From IMG/VR virus record IMGVR_UViG_3300021197_001995, positions 95,042 to 159,041 of that record: 64,000 nt of DNA; one strand, 5' to 3'. This DNA comes from a virus. The translations under genes were made by a program, and so were the position numbers. Below are positions 25,439 through 34,077 of the stretch, piece by piece (the first letter of the stretch is position 1; each line of letters opens with the position of its first letter). The notes under the pieces are model-generated. The model made no database searches. It was not told where the DNA came from and was given only the letters and a program-made list of their open reading frames with translations.

Positions 25439-27007
25439 ATGACCACACAACTCAGCCACGGAACTGAACTCCGCAATAAAGTTCTTGAAGGCGTAAACAC
25501 TCTGGCGGATTATGTAGCAACAACGCTTGGACCAAAAGGTCAAAACGTACTCATTCACGAAAAGGGCCGAAGCCCGTTTGTGACTAAAGATGGAGTCACG
25601 GTCGCACAGAGTATAAACTTTGAAGACCCGCACGTTAATGCAGGAGCACAGGTTGTAAAGCAAGTTTCAGCCCAAACAAACGCGGAAGCTGGAGACGGTA
25701 CCACCACAAGTACCGTATTAGCCAGAGAAATACTTTCTCAAGCGAACAAACACATCGCTTCAGGGGTATCTCCCATAGAAATCAAAAGAGGCCTAGAACA
25801 GTGCATGCTCGAAGCGACAGAGATAGTGAAGGAAATCTCTACACCGATCTCGTCCGTAGAAGATGTAAAGCACATCGCAACCATCTCGGCAAATAACGAC
25901 GAAACTATTGGAACGCTTGTCGCCACCGCAGTAGATAAGGTAGGCAAGAACGGCTCCATCACAATCGAAGAAGCACGTAGTCATGAAACGAGTTTAGATC
26001 TTGTGGAAGGATTTAGATTCTCTGGCGGATATGCAGCCACCGCATTTGTTACGGATGAAAGAAGGGGTGTTTGCAGATATGAGAACCCAATGTTCTTTAT
26101 TACTGACTCAAAGGTAGAACAGATAAACCAAATACTGCCGGCATTAGAACTAGCAGCCCGAGAAGGGCAGCCGTTTGTTATAGTTGCAGATGAAATAGAA
26201 GGTCAAGCGCTTGCTGCACTAATTATGAATACCGTTCGAGGTTCTATGAAGGTTGTGGCAATCAAAGCGCCACACTATGGTGAGCAAAGAAGAGCGATCA
26301 TGAGTGACCTAGCGGTCTCAACCGGGGCAACATTCTTCCAACAAAAGATGGGGAACAAGTTGACTGAGGTTTCTTTGAGTGATTTTGGTAAAGCAACCAG
26401 TATAGAAATCACAAAGAACATGACGACGGTTGTTGACGGGGAGGGTTCACATGAAGAAATCGACCAGACAATTGAAAAGGTTAAGGAAGAAATCAAACAA
26501 ACTGATGACATCCATGAAGCAGGGCGACTCCAAGATCGTGTTACTCGCCTCTCTTCTGGTGTTGCTATTATCCGCGTGGGTGCATCATCTCAAGTAGAGA
26601 TGATAGAAAAGAAGCACCGGATTGAAGATGCGTTAGAAGCCGTCAGATCTGCTCAGAAAGAAGGAGTGGTCCCTGGAGGTGGAACCACCTTATTGCGTAT
26701 CGCATCCGCCGTAGCTCCAAACTTCGTAAATGAAGACCAAGCTACAGCGCTCTCAATTTTCCGCCGGGCCCTCGCGGCACCATTCAGAAAGATGGCAAGC
26801 AATGCAGGAATGTCGCCGGAAGTAGCGATGTTGACAGTTCAGGAATGTAAAGAATCCGAGGGTATTGATTTCTCCACTGGAGACAAGGTTGACCTCTTAC
26901 AGGCTGGGATTATCGACCCTGCAAAAGTAACCCGCTGCGCCCTTAAGAATGCAGTATCAGTTTCTTCCACTCTTTTATTAACTAATCATAGTATTGTACA
27001 AGGGTAG
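25439..27007 (+). CDS. groL: GroEL-type chaperonin
   Basis: 522 aa. Chaperonin signatures are plain: TLGPKGQNVLI, TKDGVTVA, AGDGTTTSTVLAREI, ISANND, SLDLVEGFRFSGGY, and GVVPGGGTTLLRIA. The C-terminus ends without the GGM-type tail, making it about 25 residues shorter than E. coli GroEL. Together with the GroES-like protein at 10407 the phage appears to carry a complete folding chamber, probably for its own capsid or a large protein. The preceding sigma70-like promoter would allow independent expression. Confidence 0.94.
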   Translation: MTTQLSHGTELRNKVLEGVNTLADYVATTLGPKGQNVLIHEKGRSPFVTKDGVTVAQSINFEDPHVNAGAQVVKQVSAQTNAEAGDGTTTSTVLAREILSQANKHIASGVSPIEIKRGLEQCMLEATEIVKEISTPISSVEDVKHIATISANNDETIGTLVATAVDKVGKNGSITIEEARSHETSLDLVEGFRFSGGYAATAFVTDERRGVCRYENPMFFITDSKVEQINQILPALELAAREGQPFVIVADEIEGQALAALIMNTVRGSMKVVAIKAPHYGEQRRAIMSDLAVSTGATFFQQKMGNKLTEVSLSDFGKATSIEITKNMTTVVDGEGSHEEIDQTIEKVKEEIKQTDDIHEAGRLQDRVTRLSSGVAIIRVGASSQVEMIEKKHRIEDALEAVRSAQKEGVVPGGGTTLLRIASAVAPNFVNEDQATALSIFRRALAAPFRKMASNAGMSPEVAMLTVQECKESEGIDFSTGDKVDLLQAGIIDPAKVTRCALKNAVSVSSTLLLTNHSIVQG

Positions 27008-27041
27008 TTGACTAATTAGTGATAAGCGGGAGGGCTGAATT

Positions 27042-27305
27042 ATGTTTGAACAACAGGACATCATGGAATTATCTAACAAAATAGACAAGGTCTGCAACGG
27101 CATAGAAGTGGTGAGAGACAAACAGGAAGAAATGTCGGAAGATGTAGCAAAAATAAAAGAGGCAGTTTATAATCCAGACAACGGTCTTTACGCTAGGCTG
27201 AGGGAACTGGAAACCTGGAAGCAAACATCATCCAGAATGATTTGGACGCTTTTTACGACGGTTATTGGTTTAATAGGTGCCTTCGTCCTGAAGAGTATAG
27301 GGTGA
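27042..27305 (+). CDS. Holin/XhlA-like small membrane protein
   Basis: 87 aa. About 60 residues of heptad-like helix (LSNKIDKVCNGIEVVRDKQE..VAKIKEAV) are followed by one C-terminal membrane span (MIWTLFTTVIGLIGAFVL). This layout matches XhlA-type haemolysin/holin-associated proteins. It may take part in lysis, but the nearest candidate wall enzyme is at 19079. GGGAGGG lies before the start. Confidence 0.65.
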   Translation: MFEQQDIMELSNKIDKVCNGIEVVRDKQEEMSEDVAKIKEAVYNPDNGLYARLRELETWKQTSSRMIWTLFTTVIGLIGAFVLKSIG

Positions 27306-27308
27306 GGC

Positions 27309-27593
27309 ATGCTGGTCGAGCTTAAAAAATTATCCATAACAAACAACGGATACAATAGAGTTATCTCTTTAGATAGGTTCTATGTGAACTCTAACAGTAT
27401 TCTGTCCTTATCTGACTATTCCGGCGCTAAAGAATTTCTCCTGAAGGAGAGTCCTGAAAACTATTCTAAAAAAGCTTATTCGATCCTGAAGTTTACCGAG
27501 GGTGCCAACATCGAAGAGATTATTGTTCTAGGAACAGCGGAAGAGCTATTTAAGGCGATTAACGGATCCGGGAAGATGTTGTTAAATGACTGA
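27309..27593 (+). CDS. Unrecognised small protein, 94 aa
   Basis: Begins 4 nt after the holin-like gene (GAGG overlapping the previous stop). Beta-rich N-terminus (LVELKKLSITNNGYNRVISLDRFYVNS) and a strand-helix end (EEIIVLGTAEELFKAING) like small single-domain phage proteins. Overlaps the glutaredoxin gene by 8 nt. Function unknown. Confidence 0.65.
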   Translation: MLVELKKLSITNNGYNRVISLDRFYVNSNSILSLSDYSGAKEFLLKESPENYSKKAYSILKFTEGANIEEIIVLGTAEELFKAINGSGKMLLND

Positions 27594-27834
27594 TAGAATA
27601 CTAATTTATGGCAGAAGCAACTGCCCTTTCTGCCTATACGCTCAGGATTTTTGCATAGCAAATAGCTTAGAGTTTAAGTTCTTGGATTATATACACGACG
27701 AAGAATTTCTAGAAGAGTGTAAGGAGTTCTATGATCACCCAACTGTTCCGATTGTTTTATCAAACGATTTAGATTCTGGATTGGTCAAAAAAATCGGAGG
27801 CTATACTGACCTGTTAGACAGGTCAAATGAGTAA
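27586..27834 (+). CDS. Glutaredoxin-like protein
   Basis: 82 aa with the redox motif CPFC near residue 13, a cis-Pro region TVPIVLS, and GGYTDLL at the end, matching glutaredoxin. It may supply electrons to the class II ribonucleotide reductase or other phage thiol enzymes. Overlaps at both ends show it belongs to the operon starting with the holin-like gene. Confidence 0.87.
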   Translation: MTDRILIYGRSNCPFCLYAQDFCIANSLEFKFLDYIHDEEFLEECKEFYDHPTVPIVLSNDLDSGLVKKIGGYTDLLDRSNE

Positions 27835-28159
27835 AGAAACCCCAGTGAAAGTAGAAGTCCTTAAGACTATCTATGATGCAATGATACCAGCTTATCATCG
27901 ACTAAACTCATTAACACAAGATGTAACGTCAGGAACTTACCCTTTATCTGATTCCGAGAGGGCTTCGTTGCTGGACGCAACGGCATGTGCCACCACCCTA
28001 AAAGCAATCTTTGAAGAGTACTTATCTCAGGCTCTCGAAAGTTCTGTTGATACACTCTACTTGCCCAATGCGGAATTCAAGAGTGTATTAACTATGTCAA
28101 AAGTAGTAGAGGCGTCACAAAGAGCGACCTACTCCAACGCAGCAATTTGGTCACACTAA
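27827..28159 (+). CDS. Unrecognised helical protein, 110 aa
   Basis: Overlaps the glutaredoxin gene by 8 nt and the membrane-protein gene by one base (TAATG). Helical, with Ala, Thr and Ser enrichment (LLDATACATTLKAIFEEYLSQ). No family recognised. Confidence 0.6.
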   Translation: MSKETPVKVEVLKTIYDAMIPAYHRLNSLTQDVTSGTYPLSDSERASLLDATACATTLKAIFEEYLSQALESSVDTLYLPNAEFKSVLTMSKVVEASQRATYSNAAIWSH

Positions 28160-28497
28160 TGTCAGTATATTTTGGCGTCTTTCTTTTTTTCTTGGGTCAA
28201 ACGCTGGGATGGTTTCAGTTAAACACCCAATATTTATCAGAATGGTGGCAGAATAGGCCCATCGCAGCCGCATTCATAATGGGTGTGCCAACATCTATAT
28301 CTTTTTGGTATGCCTGGAGAATTATAGTCGAAGCAACGGGGTCTGTATGGACCGCAAGATTCATCGGCTCATCCGCAGGTTTAATACTGTTTCCTATTTT
28401 GACATGGTTCCTTCTTGGTGAATCAATGCTAACGACAAAAACCATGATCTGTTTTTCTTTGGCAGTGTTGATAATTCTAATTCAGCTTTTCTATTAA
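28159..28497 (+). CDS. Multi-span membrane protein, 112 aa
   Basis: Starts at ATG 28159 in a TAATG overlap. Four hydrophobic segments: YFGVFLFFLGQTLGWF, the AAAFIMGVPTSISFWYAW region, a Gly/Ala-rich FIGSSAGLILFPILTWFLL and a last MICFSLAVLIILIQLF. Resembles small four-helix inner-membrane proteins of the DMT-like type found in some phages. Role unknown; it could contribute to lysis or membrane remodelling. Confidence 0.65.
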   Translation: MSVYFGVFLFFLGQTLGWFQLNTQYLSEWWQNRPIAAAFIMGVPTSISFWYAWRIIVEATGSVWTARFIGSSAGLILFPILTWFLLGESMLTTKTMICFSLAVLIILIQLFY

Positions 28498-28541
28498 TCT
28501 TCGTCTGAAATCAATTAAATCTTAAACCCTTAAGTTACTCC

Positions 28542-28570
28542 TTGACTATTTATAGTAAAAAGGTTATAAT
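28542..28570 (+). promoter_or_regulatory. Sigma70-like promoter
   Basis: TTGACT 28542-28547, 17-nt spacer, TATAAT 28565-28570. The first in-frame ATG of the 28577 gene is only 6 nt after the -10 box, so the transcript would be leaderless or start within the gene. Confidence 0.75.
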
Positions 28571-28576
28571 ACTAGT

Positions 28577-30448
28577 ATGAACTTCAACAACACATGGCGA
28601 AACTATGTTCGCACACCAATAAAATCTAAAAACGTCATCCTGATGGAGGAGGGCTATAGGTTAGCTAACTTGTTAGCAGAAAGCAAAAAGAAACTAGCCA
28701 AGGGAAAGTTTGAAATAACAAACGAGTTCGGAGTGGTGGATATCCTAGCGACACAACTGAAAAGTCAGTTCGGGCCCCAGGGTATGTCAAAATACATAAT
28801 GTTTGCCTGCAAATGTATGGAAGAATTTTATCAAAAATTTACAATCAAAAACCCAGAAGGTAAACATGTTATGAAAGACGGTTACACTGCGACGACCTTC
28901 TTTGACCAAGTGATGGGTTTAGTCACTGACTTCCATAGAAATCAGCAGAGAATCGATGAGAAAGACATAAACAAGTATACTTTTGATACCCTCACTCAAA
29001 AATTGCAAGCCTTACCGCAGTCCGCCGGCGAAAGAAAGAGGTACATGAAAGACAAAGAGTTGGCGAAAAAAGACTCAGAACTAGTCTACAGCGATAACGG
29101 CATTTTTGCTGTGCGGCCGCTCACAACACAGTCTTCGTGCTACTACGGTCAAAACCCCCGACTAACAAATTGGTGTATCTCGACGAAATCTAAACTAAAT
29201 TATTTTAAAAGATACACCGAACAAGAAGGTAAAGCGTTTGTTATAGCTTATTTTTCAGGTATCCCAGAGGGCAACAAAGACCACTTGATTACTTTAGAGT
29301 TTGATCAAGACGGCGATTTAACAATGATATGGGATGCTCCAAACAAATCGCAGGATCCGGATGATATTTACGAAATCGTAGAGAGACACCTCAAGGGCTT
29401 GCAAGAAAAGGAATCTGCCGACGCTATAGCGAATTTTAGAGATGAGCCGAAGTCGATGACAGATGCAGGATTAGAATCAAAGGCCTTCTCGATAGTAGAA
29501 GAAATTCTGAGGGAGTCAAAGGAATGGATACAACACAACCCGCCACCAGATCCTGAGCAGGCGACAGAGAGGCGCTGCCAAGAAGCAGAACGAATGGCCA
29601 ACGAAGAGTACGAGTTTGTTAGTCCGCACTGGGAACTGGGAAACCGAGAACCAGGCGAACCGCCTTCTGTTATGTTCTACGCGAACCTGGAGGTACTCTG
29701 GGACATAGACACACCGGAGTACGAGGATGCCACAGGTAACGTGTTATTGAACAAAGACTATCGTTTCTGGAGAGACTTCGAGTCTAAATTTTCAGAGAAT
29801 TTGCAAAAAATGGGCCCACCATGGTCTGACATGTCCGGAGAGGTAAACTGCTATACTGAAGATAACTATGCTAAATTGGAGCTTAGATTCGACGGGTACG
29901 ATTCTTACCATGGAGAAGATGCAGAAGGTTTCGAGGCCTTTTGTGCAGAAGACTGTAGGGCCCTGGAGAACCGCGGTGCCCAGATGCAAGAGCTTATGGC
30001 AGCAATGCTGAACGCAGAGGCGGGCGTAGATAGAAACAGAGACGAAGATGAAGACGACGATTTGCTTGAGAACAAATTCTACCAAGGCTTAGAATCACAA
30101 CTACTCGGAGAAGAAAAAGGCCGTTCAAGACAGAGAGGCATTTATAAGTTCTATTGCATGATTGCTTACAGTTTGACAGCTGAGGGAGAAAAGACTCGTG
30201 GCCTCGACGACATTTTAGCAGACATGCGCGCGCTACCAAACGTCACAATCGTTACAGTAGCTATAAGAAACCAGAAGGTAGCCGACGGCCGATACATCGC
30301 AGGTTTGGCTATAAAATTCATACCATCAACACCTGGGGACATGAACACTCCAGAAAATGTAAAAGCCCGAATAGTCAGAGACATTAAGAGGTTAGAGAAC
30401 GTCCGTTCTTTGTTTAAGCTCTCTTCCGGAATTATAAGATTGGAGTAG
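28577..30448 (+). CDS. Unrecognised 623-aa protein with a WCIS-type domain
   Basis: The ATG lies almost on the promoter's transcription start, so either translation is leaderless or the true start is the internal ATG at about 28643 behind GATGGAGG. A central part (SSCYYGQNPRLTNWCIST..KAFVIAYFSGIP..LITLEFDQDGDL) resembles a domain I remember in marine phage proteins with a conserved Trp-Cys; I cannot verify it. The remainder is acidic and helical. It may be a virion or regulatory protein. The stop is one base from the next start. Confidence 0.6.
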   Translation: MNFNNTWRNYVRTPIKSKNVILMEEGYRLANLLAESKKKLAKGKFEITNEFGVVDILATQLKSQFGPQGMSKYIMFACKCMEEFYQKFTIKNPEGKHVMKDGYTATTFFDQVMGLVTDFHRNQQRIDEKDINKYTFDTLTQKLQALPQSAGERKRYMKDKELAKKDSELVYSDNGIFAVRPLTTQSSCYYGQNPRLTNWCISTKSKLNYFKRYTEQEGKAFVIAYFSGIPEGNKDHLITLEFDQDGDLTMIWDAPNKSQDPDDIYEIVERHLKGLQEKESADAIANFRDEPKSMTDAGLESKAFSIVEEILRESKEWIQHNPPPDPEQATERRCQEAERMANEEYEFVSPHWELGNREPGEPPSVMFYANLEVLWDIDTPEYEDATGNVLLNKDYRFWRDFESKFSENLQKMGPPWSDMSGEVNCYTEDNYAKLELRFDGYDSYHGEDAEGFEAFCAEDCRALENRGAQMQELMAAMLNAEAGVDRNRDEDEDDDLLENKFYQGLESQLLGEEKGRSRQRGIYKFYCMIAYSLTAEGEKTRGLDDILADMRALPNVTIVTVAIRNQKVADGRYIAGLAIKFIPSTPGDMNTPENVKARIVRDIKRLENVRSLFKLSSGIIRLE

Positions 30449-30449
30449 A

Positions 30450-31061
30450 ATGAAAAAAACGCCGCAAGAGTTCAAGAGGGAAAATTTAAAAGAACTCTTA
30501 GAAAAGACACTCAAAGCTCAGTCACTAAAATTGCAACCACTAGACATAACAGTAAAAGAATCTTGTAACAGCGATTTCACCTCTGTTAGTTTGGCCATAA
30601 GTGAAACAACTGGTGGGATACAGAGGCGCACAGAGGTAACAGAAGAGAAAGCAAAAGGTTTCGTCGACGGAATGTTCAAGGCATGCCACGCGCAATATGT
30701 TGAAGGTAGCCCTAGCTTGAGGAATCTAAGGCTTGTGGATTACCAAGTCAATCCAAGTTTCAAAAAATCAACGGCCGCCATCGGGTCTGACGCGTCAACA
30801 GAGGTGGTCATTACCGTCGACGTCATCGACCGCGGCAGCTCAGAATTTAGTTGTACATCCAGATCTATTCTTCACTCAAGTCTTGTCGCGACGCTCAACG
30901 CTTTCGAATTTTATATTAACTGCGATGGCGCCTTCGAAAAGTTGAACTTGATAATAGCTGATGCTAACGCGCGCAATCGAAGTGACATAGCACAGAAGTG
31001 CATGTTTGATCTAAGTCGACTAACCGAGGTAAATACTTATGAAAAGAAGAAGAAAAGTTGA
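30450..31061 (+). CDS. Stand-alone LeuA-type regulatory (dimerisation) domain
   Basis: 203 aa. From about residue 68 the sequence KGFVDGMFKACHAQYV, then LRLVDYQVNPSF, STEVVITVDVID, and SRSILHSSLVATLNAFEFYI matches the C-terminal allosteric domain of 2-isopropylmalate/citramalate synthases (G.VDALF.AI...L.DY.V......A...V.V...G....G.G.S.DI..AS..A...A.N). The catalytic TIM barrel is absent here and upstream. It might sense a branched-chain amino acid or its precursor, or be reused as a dimerisation module. Assignment is by pattern. Confidence 0.65.
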   Translation: MKKTPQEFKRENLKELLEKTLKAQSLKLQPLDITVKESCNSDFTSVSLAISETTGGIQRRTEVTEEKAKGFVDGMFKACHAQYVEGSPSLRNLRLVDYQVNPSFKKSTAAIGSDASTEVVITVDVIDRGSSEFSCTSRSILHSSLVATLNAFEFYINCDGAFEKLNLIIADANARNRSDIAQKCMFDLSRLTEVNTYEKKKKS

Positions 31062-31125
31062 CTGGCCCACGGCGCTTGCTGCGGCGCTATTTACAGCAGC
31101 TCTGTTTCTTTGGAGAAATAATTAA
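31039..31125 (+). CDS. Single-span membrane micropeptide, 28 aa
   Basis: ATG 31039 overlaps the LeuA-like gene end in another frame. Basic start (KRRRKVDWP), then one hydrophobic helix (ALAAALFTAALFLW). No clear Shine-Dalgarno site beyond GAGG. One of several such peptides in the window. Confidence 0.5.
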   Translation: MKRRRKVDWPTALAAALFTAALFLWRNN

Positions 31126-31193
31126 CAAACACAGAAACATCCTGCTGATCTTGTGGCTCTCCTGCCTAGTTATTGTGGGGGTGCTATCTTATT

Positions 31194-31508
31194 ATGGACC
31201 AGTCCACATCGAAAATCAAAGGGCTAGCGATAGGTGATTTAGTCACTCACATTCTCTATGGAAAAGAATGGATCGGTGTGATCCTGGAATTCAAAGAAGA
31301 GGAAGGTAAGGTCAAGCAGCGTCACGGAGAGAAAGCCCTTGTGCAAATCCAGCCAGGTACCAAGTTCGAGGGATTTTTCGATAAGAAGGTTTCAGATGAA
31401 AATAGGATGCATGCAAACTTGGGCTTCATTTCTACAAGCTGGCTGTTTAAATTGGAGATTAAGAATGGAAGTATTAGACCTTCACGGGACAAGACACCAC
31501 CAGGTTGA
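31194..31508 (+). CDS. KVGD-family small protein (early relative)
   Basis: 104 aa from ATG 31194. After 11 residues it has AIGDLVTHILYG, then WIGVILEF, KALVQIQPG and WLFKLE, the same strand order as the tandem-array proteins at 34.9-39.1 kb. It has no close neighbour copy. The gene end overlaps the Smr-domain gene by 44 nt in another frame. Confidence 0.6.
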   Translation: MDQSTSKIKGLAIGDLVTHILYGKEWIGVILEFKEEEGKVKQRHGEKALVQIQPGTKFEGFFDKKVSDENRMHANLGFISTSWLFKLEIKNGSIRPSRDKTPPG

Positions 31509-31686
31509 CGAGGCAGTCAGGAAGTTTTTAAACTTCGCGCATCTCCCGTGCCAAATAATAACAGGGCACTCTGACGAGATGAAATCCCTCGTAGAAAAAA
31601 CAGTGAGAGAGTATGGATGGTACACTAGCGAGAAAGATAGCTACAACACTGGTACTCTGATTATAACAGAAAGAAAAAGAAAATAG
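31465..31686 (+). CDS. Smr-domain protein
   Basis: 73 aa from ATG 31465 (GGAG upstream). LDLHGTRHHQVDEAVRKFLN and IITGHSDEMKSLVEKTV, with a final strand TLIIT, match the Smr domain of MutS2 C-termini and small Smr proteins, although the second motif has H-S-D in place of G-x-G. Smr domains cut or bind branched DNA or stalled mRNA. It starts inside the KVGD-family gene before it. Confidence 0.75.
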   Translation: MEVLDLHGTRHHQVDEAVRKFLNFAHLPCQIITGHSDEMKSLVEKTVREYGWYTSEKDSYNTGTLIITERKRK

Positions 31687-31689
31687 TTA

Positions 31690-31718
31690 TTGACTTTTCC
31701 ATGAATCTAAGCTATAAT
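31690..31718 (+). promoter_or_regulatory. Sigma70-like promoter for the UV endonuclease
   Basis: TTGACT 31690-31695, 17-nt spacer, TATAAT 31713-31718, 33 nt before the GTG start at 31751. Confidence 0.8.
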
Positions 31719-31750
31719 TTATAAACAATCACAACATCAAGGAAATCTCC

Positions 31751-32680
31751 GTGAAGCAGAACTACGGCTATGCCTGTATCAACATGACATTATCCGATGT
31801 GCCCAAGTCAAAGCGCATCATGACCAACCGTTCTATGATTAAGAGAACATTTAAAGCTAAAGGTATCAAGTACGCATCAGAACTTGCGCTTGACAACATC
31901 ATGGACTTGCTCAAAATTTTGAAGTGGAATGAAAAAAACGACATCAAGTTCTATCGCATGTCCTCTGACATCTTCCCGTGGGCCTCAGAGTATGAGTACA
32001 GTTCACTTCCGGACATTGGGGAGATTAGAAGGCGCCTCAAGTTGATTGGTGAATACGCCACGAGAAACGGCCACAGACTGACGTTTCACCCTGGGCCTTA
32101 CAATTGCCTTGGCTCACCCCACAAGAACGTCGTAGAGAAGGCATACAAGGACTTAAACATGCACTCTCGTATCTTTGACATGATGGGATTCGAACCGAGT
32201 CACTACAACAAGATAAACATTCATGTTGGCGGCACTTACGGCGACAAGGAAAAGACGGCAGCCAGATTCATCGAGAACTTCCACAGACCTGGCGGCCTCG
32301 ATGAGAATACTAAGAAACGTTTCACGTTAGAAAATGACGACAAAGCTTCAATGTGGAGCACAAAGGAGATTTATGAAAAAATTCATCACAAAACTGGAAT
32401 CCCGATTGTTTTCGATTACCATCACCATAGATTCTGCACCGGAGGACTCACAGAAGGGGAAGCAGTCAAGCTCGCAGCCAGAACCTGGCCGCCCTGGATC
32501 ACTCCCGTTGTTCACGTCTCGGAGTCGAAAGCTCTTGAATACGGCGACCCAAAAATTCGCAAACAAGCTCATTCAGATTTTATCGAAAGACCAGTAGATA
32601 ATCATGGACAGATGCACGACATCATGTTAGAGTGCAAAAAGAAAGAGCTGGCCCTCTTGAAGCTACGCAAAGTAAAATAA
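31751..32680 (+). CDS. uvsE: UV damage endonuclease (UvsE/UVDE)
   Basis: 309 aa starting at GTG 31751. The UVDE pattern is strong: YGYACINMTL at the start, YRMSSDIFPWAS, RLTFHPGPYNCLGSP, NIHVGGTYGDKEKTAARF, LENDDKASMWS, IPIVFDYHHHRFC and HSDFI. Metal-binding His, Glu and Asp lie in these TIM-barrel strands. Nicks DNA 5' of UV photoproducts. It is transcribed from its own promoter and is rare in phages I know. Confidence 0.94.
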   Translation: MKQNYGYACINMTLSDVPKSKRIMTNRSMIKRTFKAKGIKYASELALDNIMDLLKILKWNEKNDIKFYRMSSDIFPWASEYEYSSLPDIGEIRRRLKLIGEYATRNGHRLTFHPGPYNCLGSPHKNVVEKAYKDLNMHSRIFDMMGFEPSHYNKINIHVGGTYGDKEKTAARFIENFHRPGGLDENTKKRFTLENDDKASMWSTKEIYEKIHHKTGIPIVFDYHHHRFCTGGLTEGEAVKLAARTWPPWITPVVHVSESKALEYGDPKIRKQAHSDFIERPVDNHGQMHDIMLECKKKELALLKLRKVK

Positions 32681-32696
32681 AAACAATAAATAAGTA

Positions 32697-32725
32697 TTGA
32701 CAAAATTATAGTAAGGTACTATAAT
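32697..32725 (+). promoter_or_regulatory. Sigma70-like promoter
   Basis: TTGACA 32697-32702, 17-nt spacer, TATAAT 32720-32725; consensus at both boxes. Drives the 32771 gene and thymidine kinase. Confidence 0.85.
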
Positions 32726-32770
32726 CATTATAGATAAGCAGTTATCACAAACACAAACAAAGGAGAAAAA

Positions 32771-33259
32771 ATGACTGTAACAATTATTGACACCATCAAC
32801 AATCTTGATGTAACCGACGAGACAATCGTCACACTGACATACGAAGACAAGCACGAGGGTTGGCATTCAACCGGAGACTTGGAGGAGAATGCAGTCCGAG
32901 AGACAGACACAGCAGACCGAGTCGCTGATTTAATCACCGATACCCAGCTTGCAGTAAGAACGTCGTTCGGGGACACGAACGCCCTTGAAGCAATGAGGGA
33001 TGCTGATTTTTTGGAGGATTATGGCCGCGGCGAATTTGCATTCCAACAGTTCATTGCGGAAACAATCAGGGAGAACCCACACGACTTGGATGAATTTGTA
33101 GAGTTTTCAACAGAACAGTACGACCACAAGAGAGGTTGCTGTACTGTGTCTGCTGAATTTACGACTACCGTCGCAAACTTAAAGGAAAACATTGACGCTG
33201 CTTCTGGTTGGGGAGTTTCTATTCCAATCGAAGGTGGCGAGTTCACGACGACAATCTAA
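32771..33259 (+). CDS. Unrecognised acidic protein, 162 aa
   Basis: AAAGGAG precedes ATG 32771. Very acidic with many Thr (VTDETIVTLTYEDKHEG), and no membrane span. A Cys pair GCCTV occurs near the end. A strong promoter suggests abundant early expression. Such acidic small proteins can be DNA mimics, but nothing in the sequence proves that. Confidence 0.65.
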   Translation: MTVTIIDTINNLDVTDETIVTLTYEDKHEGWHSTGDLEENAVRETDTADRVADLITDTQLAVRTSFGDTNALEAMRDADFLEDYGRGEFAFQQFIAETIRENPHDLDEFVEFSTEQYDHKRGCCTVSAEFTTTVANLKENIDAASGWGVSIPIEGGEFTTTI

Positions 33260-33260
33260 A

Positions 33261-33812
33261 ATGAAAAGACCAGAAGTAAAAATCTTTACAGGACCAATGT
33301 TCGGCGGCAAGACGACTAAGATGTTAGCAGCTCTTGAACGCTTTTCCTATCAGAACAGGAAAACAATCCTGTTCAAACCGAACATAGACAAGAGATATTC
33401 TGATGGTAAGGTGGTAACGCACAAGGGACAGACTCATAACTCAGTCTTGGTGTCCACGGGTTCGGAGATTCTTAAAAAGGCTCGCAACGTCGATGTTGTA
33501 GCCGTTGACGAGATGTTCATGATCCCTGGGTCTGCCCAAGCGTTACTCGCTCTTTTCAAAAAAGGTAAAACAATATTAGCGTCCACACTACAGCTATCTT
33601 CTCAACCTACAGGATACACTGCATTTGAAGAAGTAAAAGAGCTAATGCCGTGGGCAACAAGTATAGAGGTCTGCCCTGCCGTGTGTTACAAATGCAGCAG
33701 GGACGCCTATTATACCGAGAGATTGTGTAAGGAAGATAAAGAAGTGTTAGTAGGCGGCGCAGAATCGTATCAGCCCGTGTGTTACAGACACTCGCTTATG
33801 TTAGAAAGTTAA
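33261..33812 (+). CDS. tdk: Thymidine kinase
   Basis: 183 aa from ATG 33261, one base after the previous stop. Walker A GPMFGGKTT (11-19), DEMFMIPG for the Mg-binding DE region, a lasso-like end with Cys pairs (CPAVCYKCSRDAYYTERLC) that fit the TK zinc lobe. Phosphorylates thymidine to dTMP, completing the salvage arm beside ThyX. Confidence 0.92.
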   Translation: MKRPEVKIFTGPMFGGKTTKMLAALERFSYQNRKTILFKPNIDKRYSDGKVVTHKGQTHNSVLVSTGSEILKKARNVDVVAVDEMFMIPGSAQALLALFKKGKTILASTLQLSSQPTGYTAFEEVKELMPWATSIEVCPAVCYKCSRDAYYTERLCKEDKEVLVGGAESYQPVCYRHSLMLES

Positions 33813-33831
33813 TCAGCACCCTATTTAAAGT

Positions 33832-34077
33832 ATGGACGACTTTGAGAAGGGAGACCGAGTCATTTTACTTGATAGACCGTTAGGACACGCCACAAAGATA
33901 CGAGGAGTTATCGTTGGTTTTGTTGGCGAAAGTTTGTTTAATGTTTTATTGACAAATGGATACGGTAAGGGTAAAATAAGAAGACTCAAATCATTTGAGC
34001 TAAGAAAGGAAGATAATTGTGTCTTTGGACAACGTGACAAAAATCAGAAATGGGAAACATTTGAAGACGATAATTGA
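33832..34077 (+). CDS. KVGD-related small protein, 81 aa
   Basis: ATG 33832. FEKGDRVILLDRP, IRGVIVGFVGE, LFNVLLTNGYG and KSFELR follow the strand order of the KVGD array proteins, with GDRV for GDLV. The stop is 59 nt inside the next gene. Confidence 0.6.
   Translation: MDDFEKGDRVILLDRPLGHATKIRGVIVGFVGESLFNVLLTNGYGKGKIRRLKSFELRKEDNCVFGQRDKNQKWETFEDDN

Noticed and set aside
31058-31237. A TTG-started frame with a membrane helix (ILLILWLSCLVIVGVL) overlapping the 28-aa micropeptide, like a spanin pair.
   Set aside because: No ribosome site and an uncertain start. Its ending AGG TGA is forced by the downstream GDL codons, so it cannot be used as evidence.
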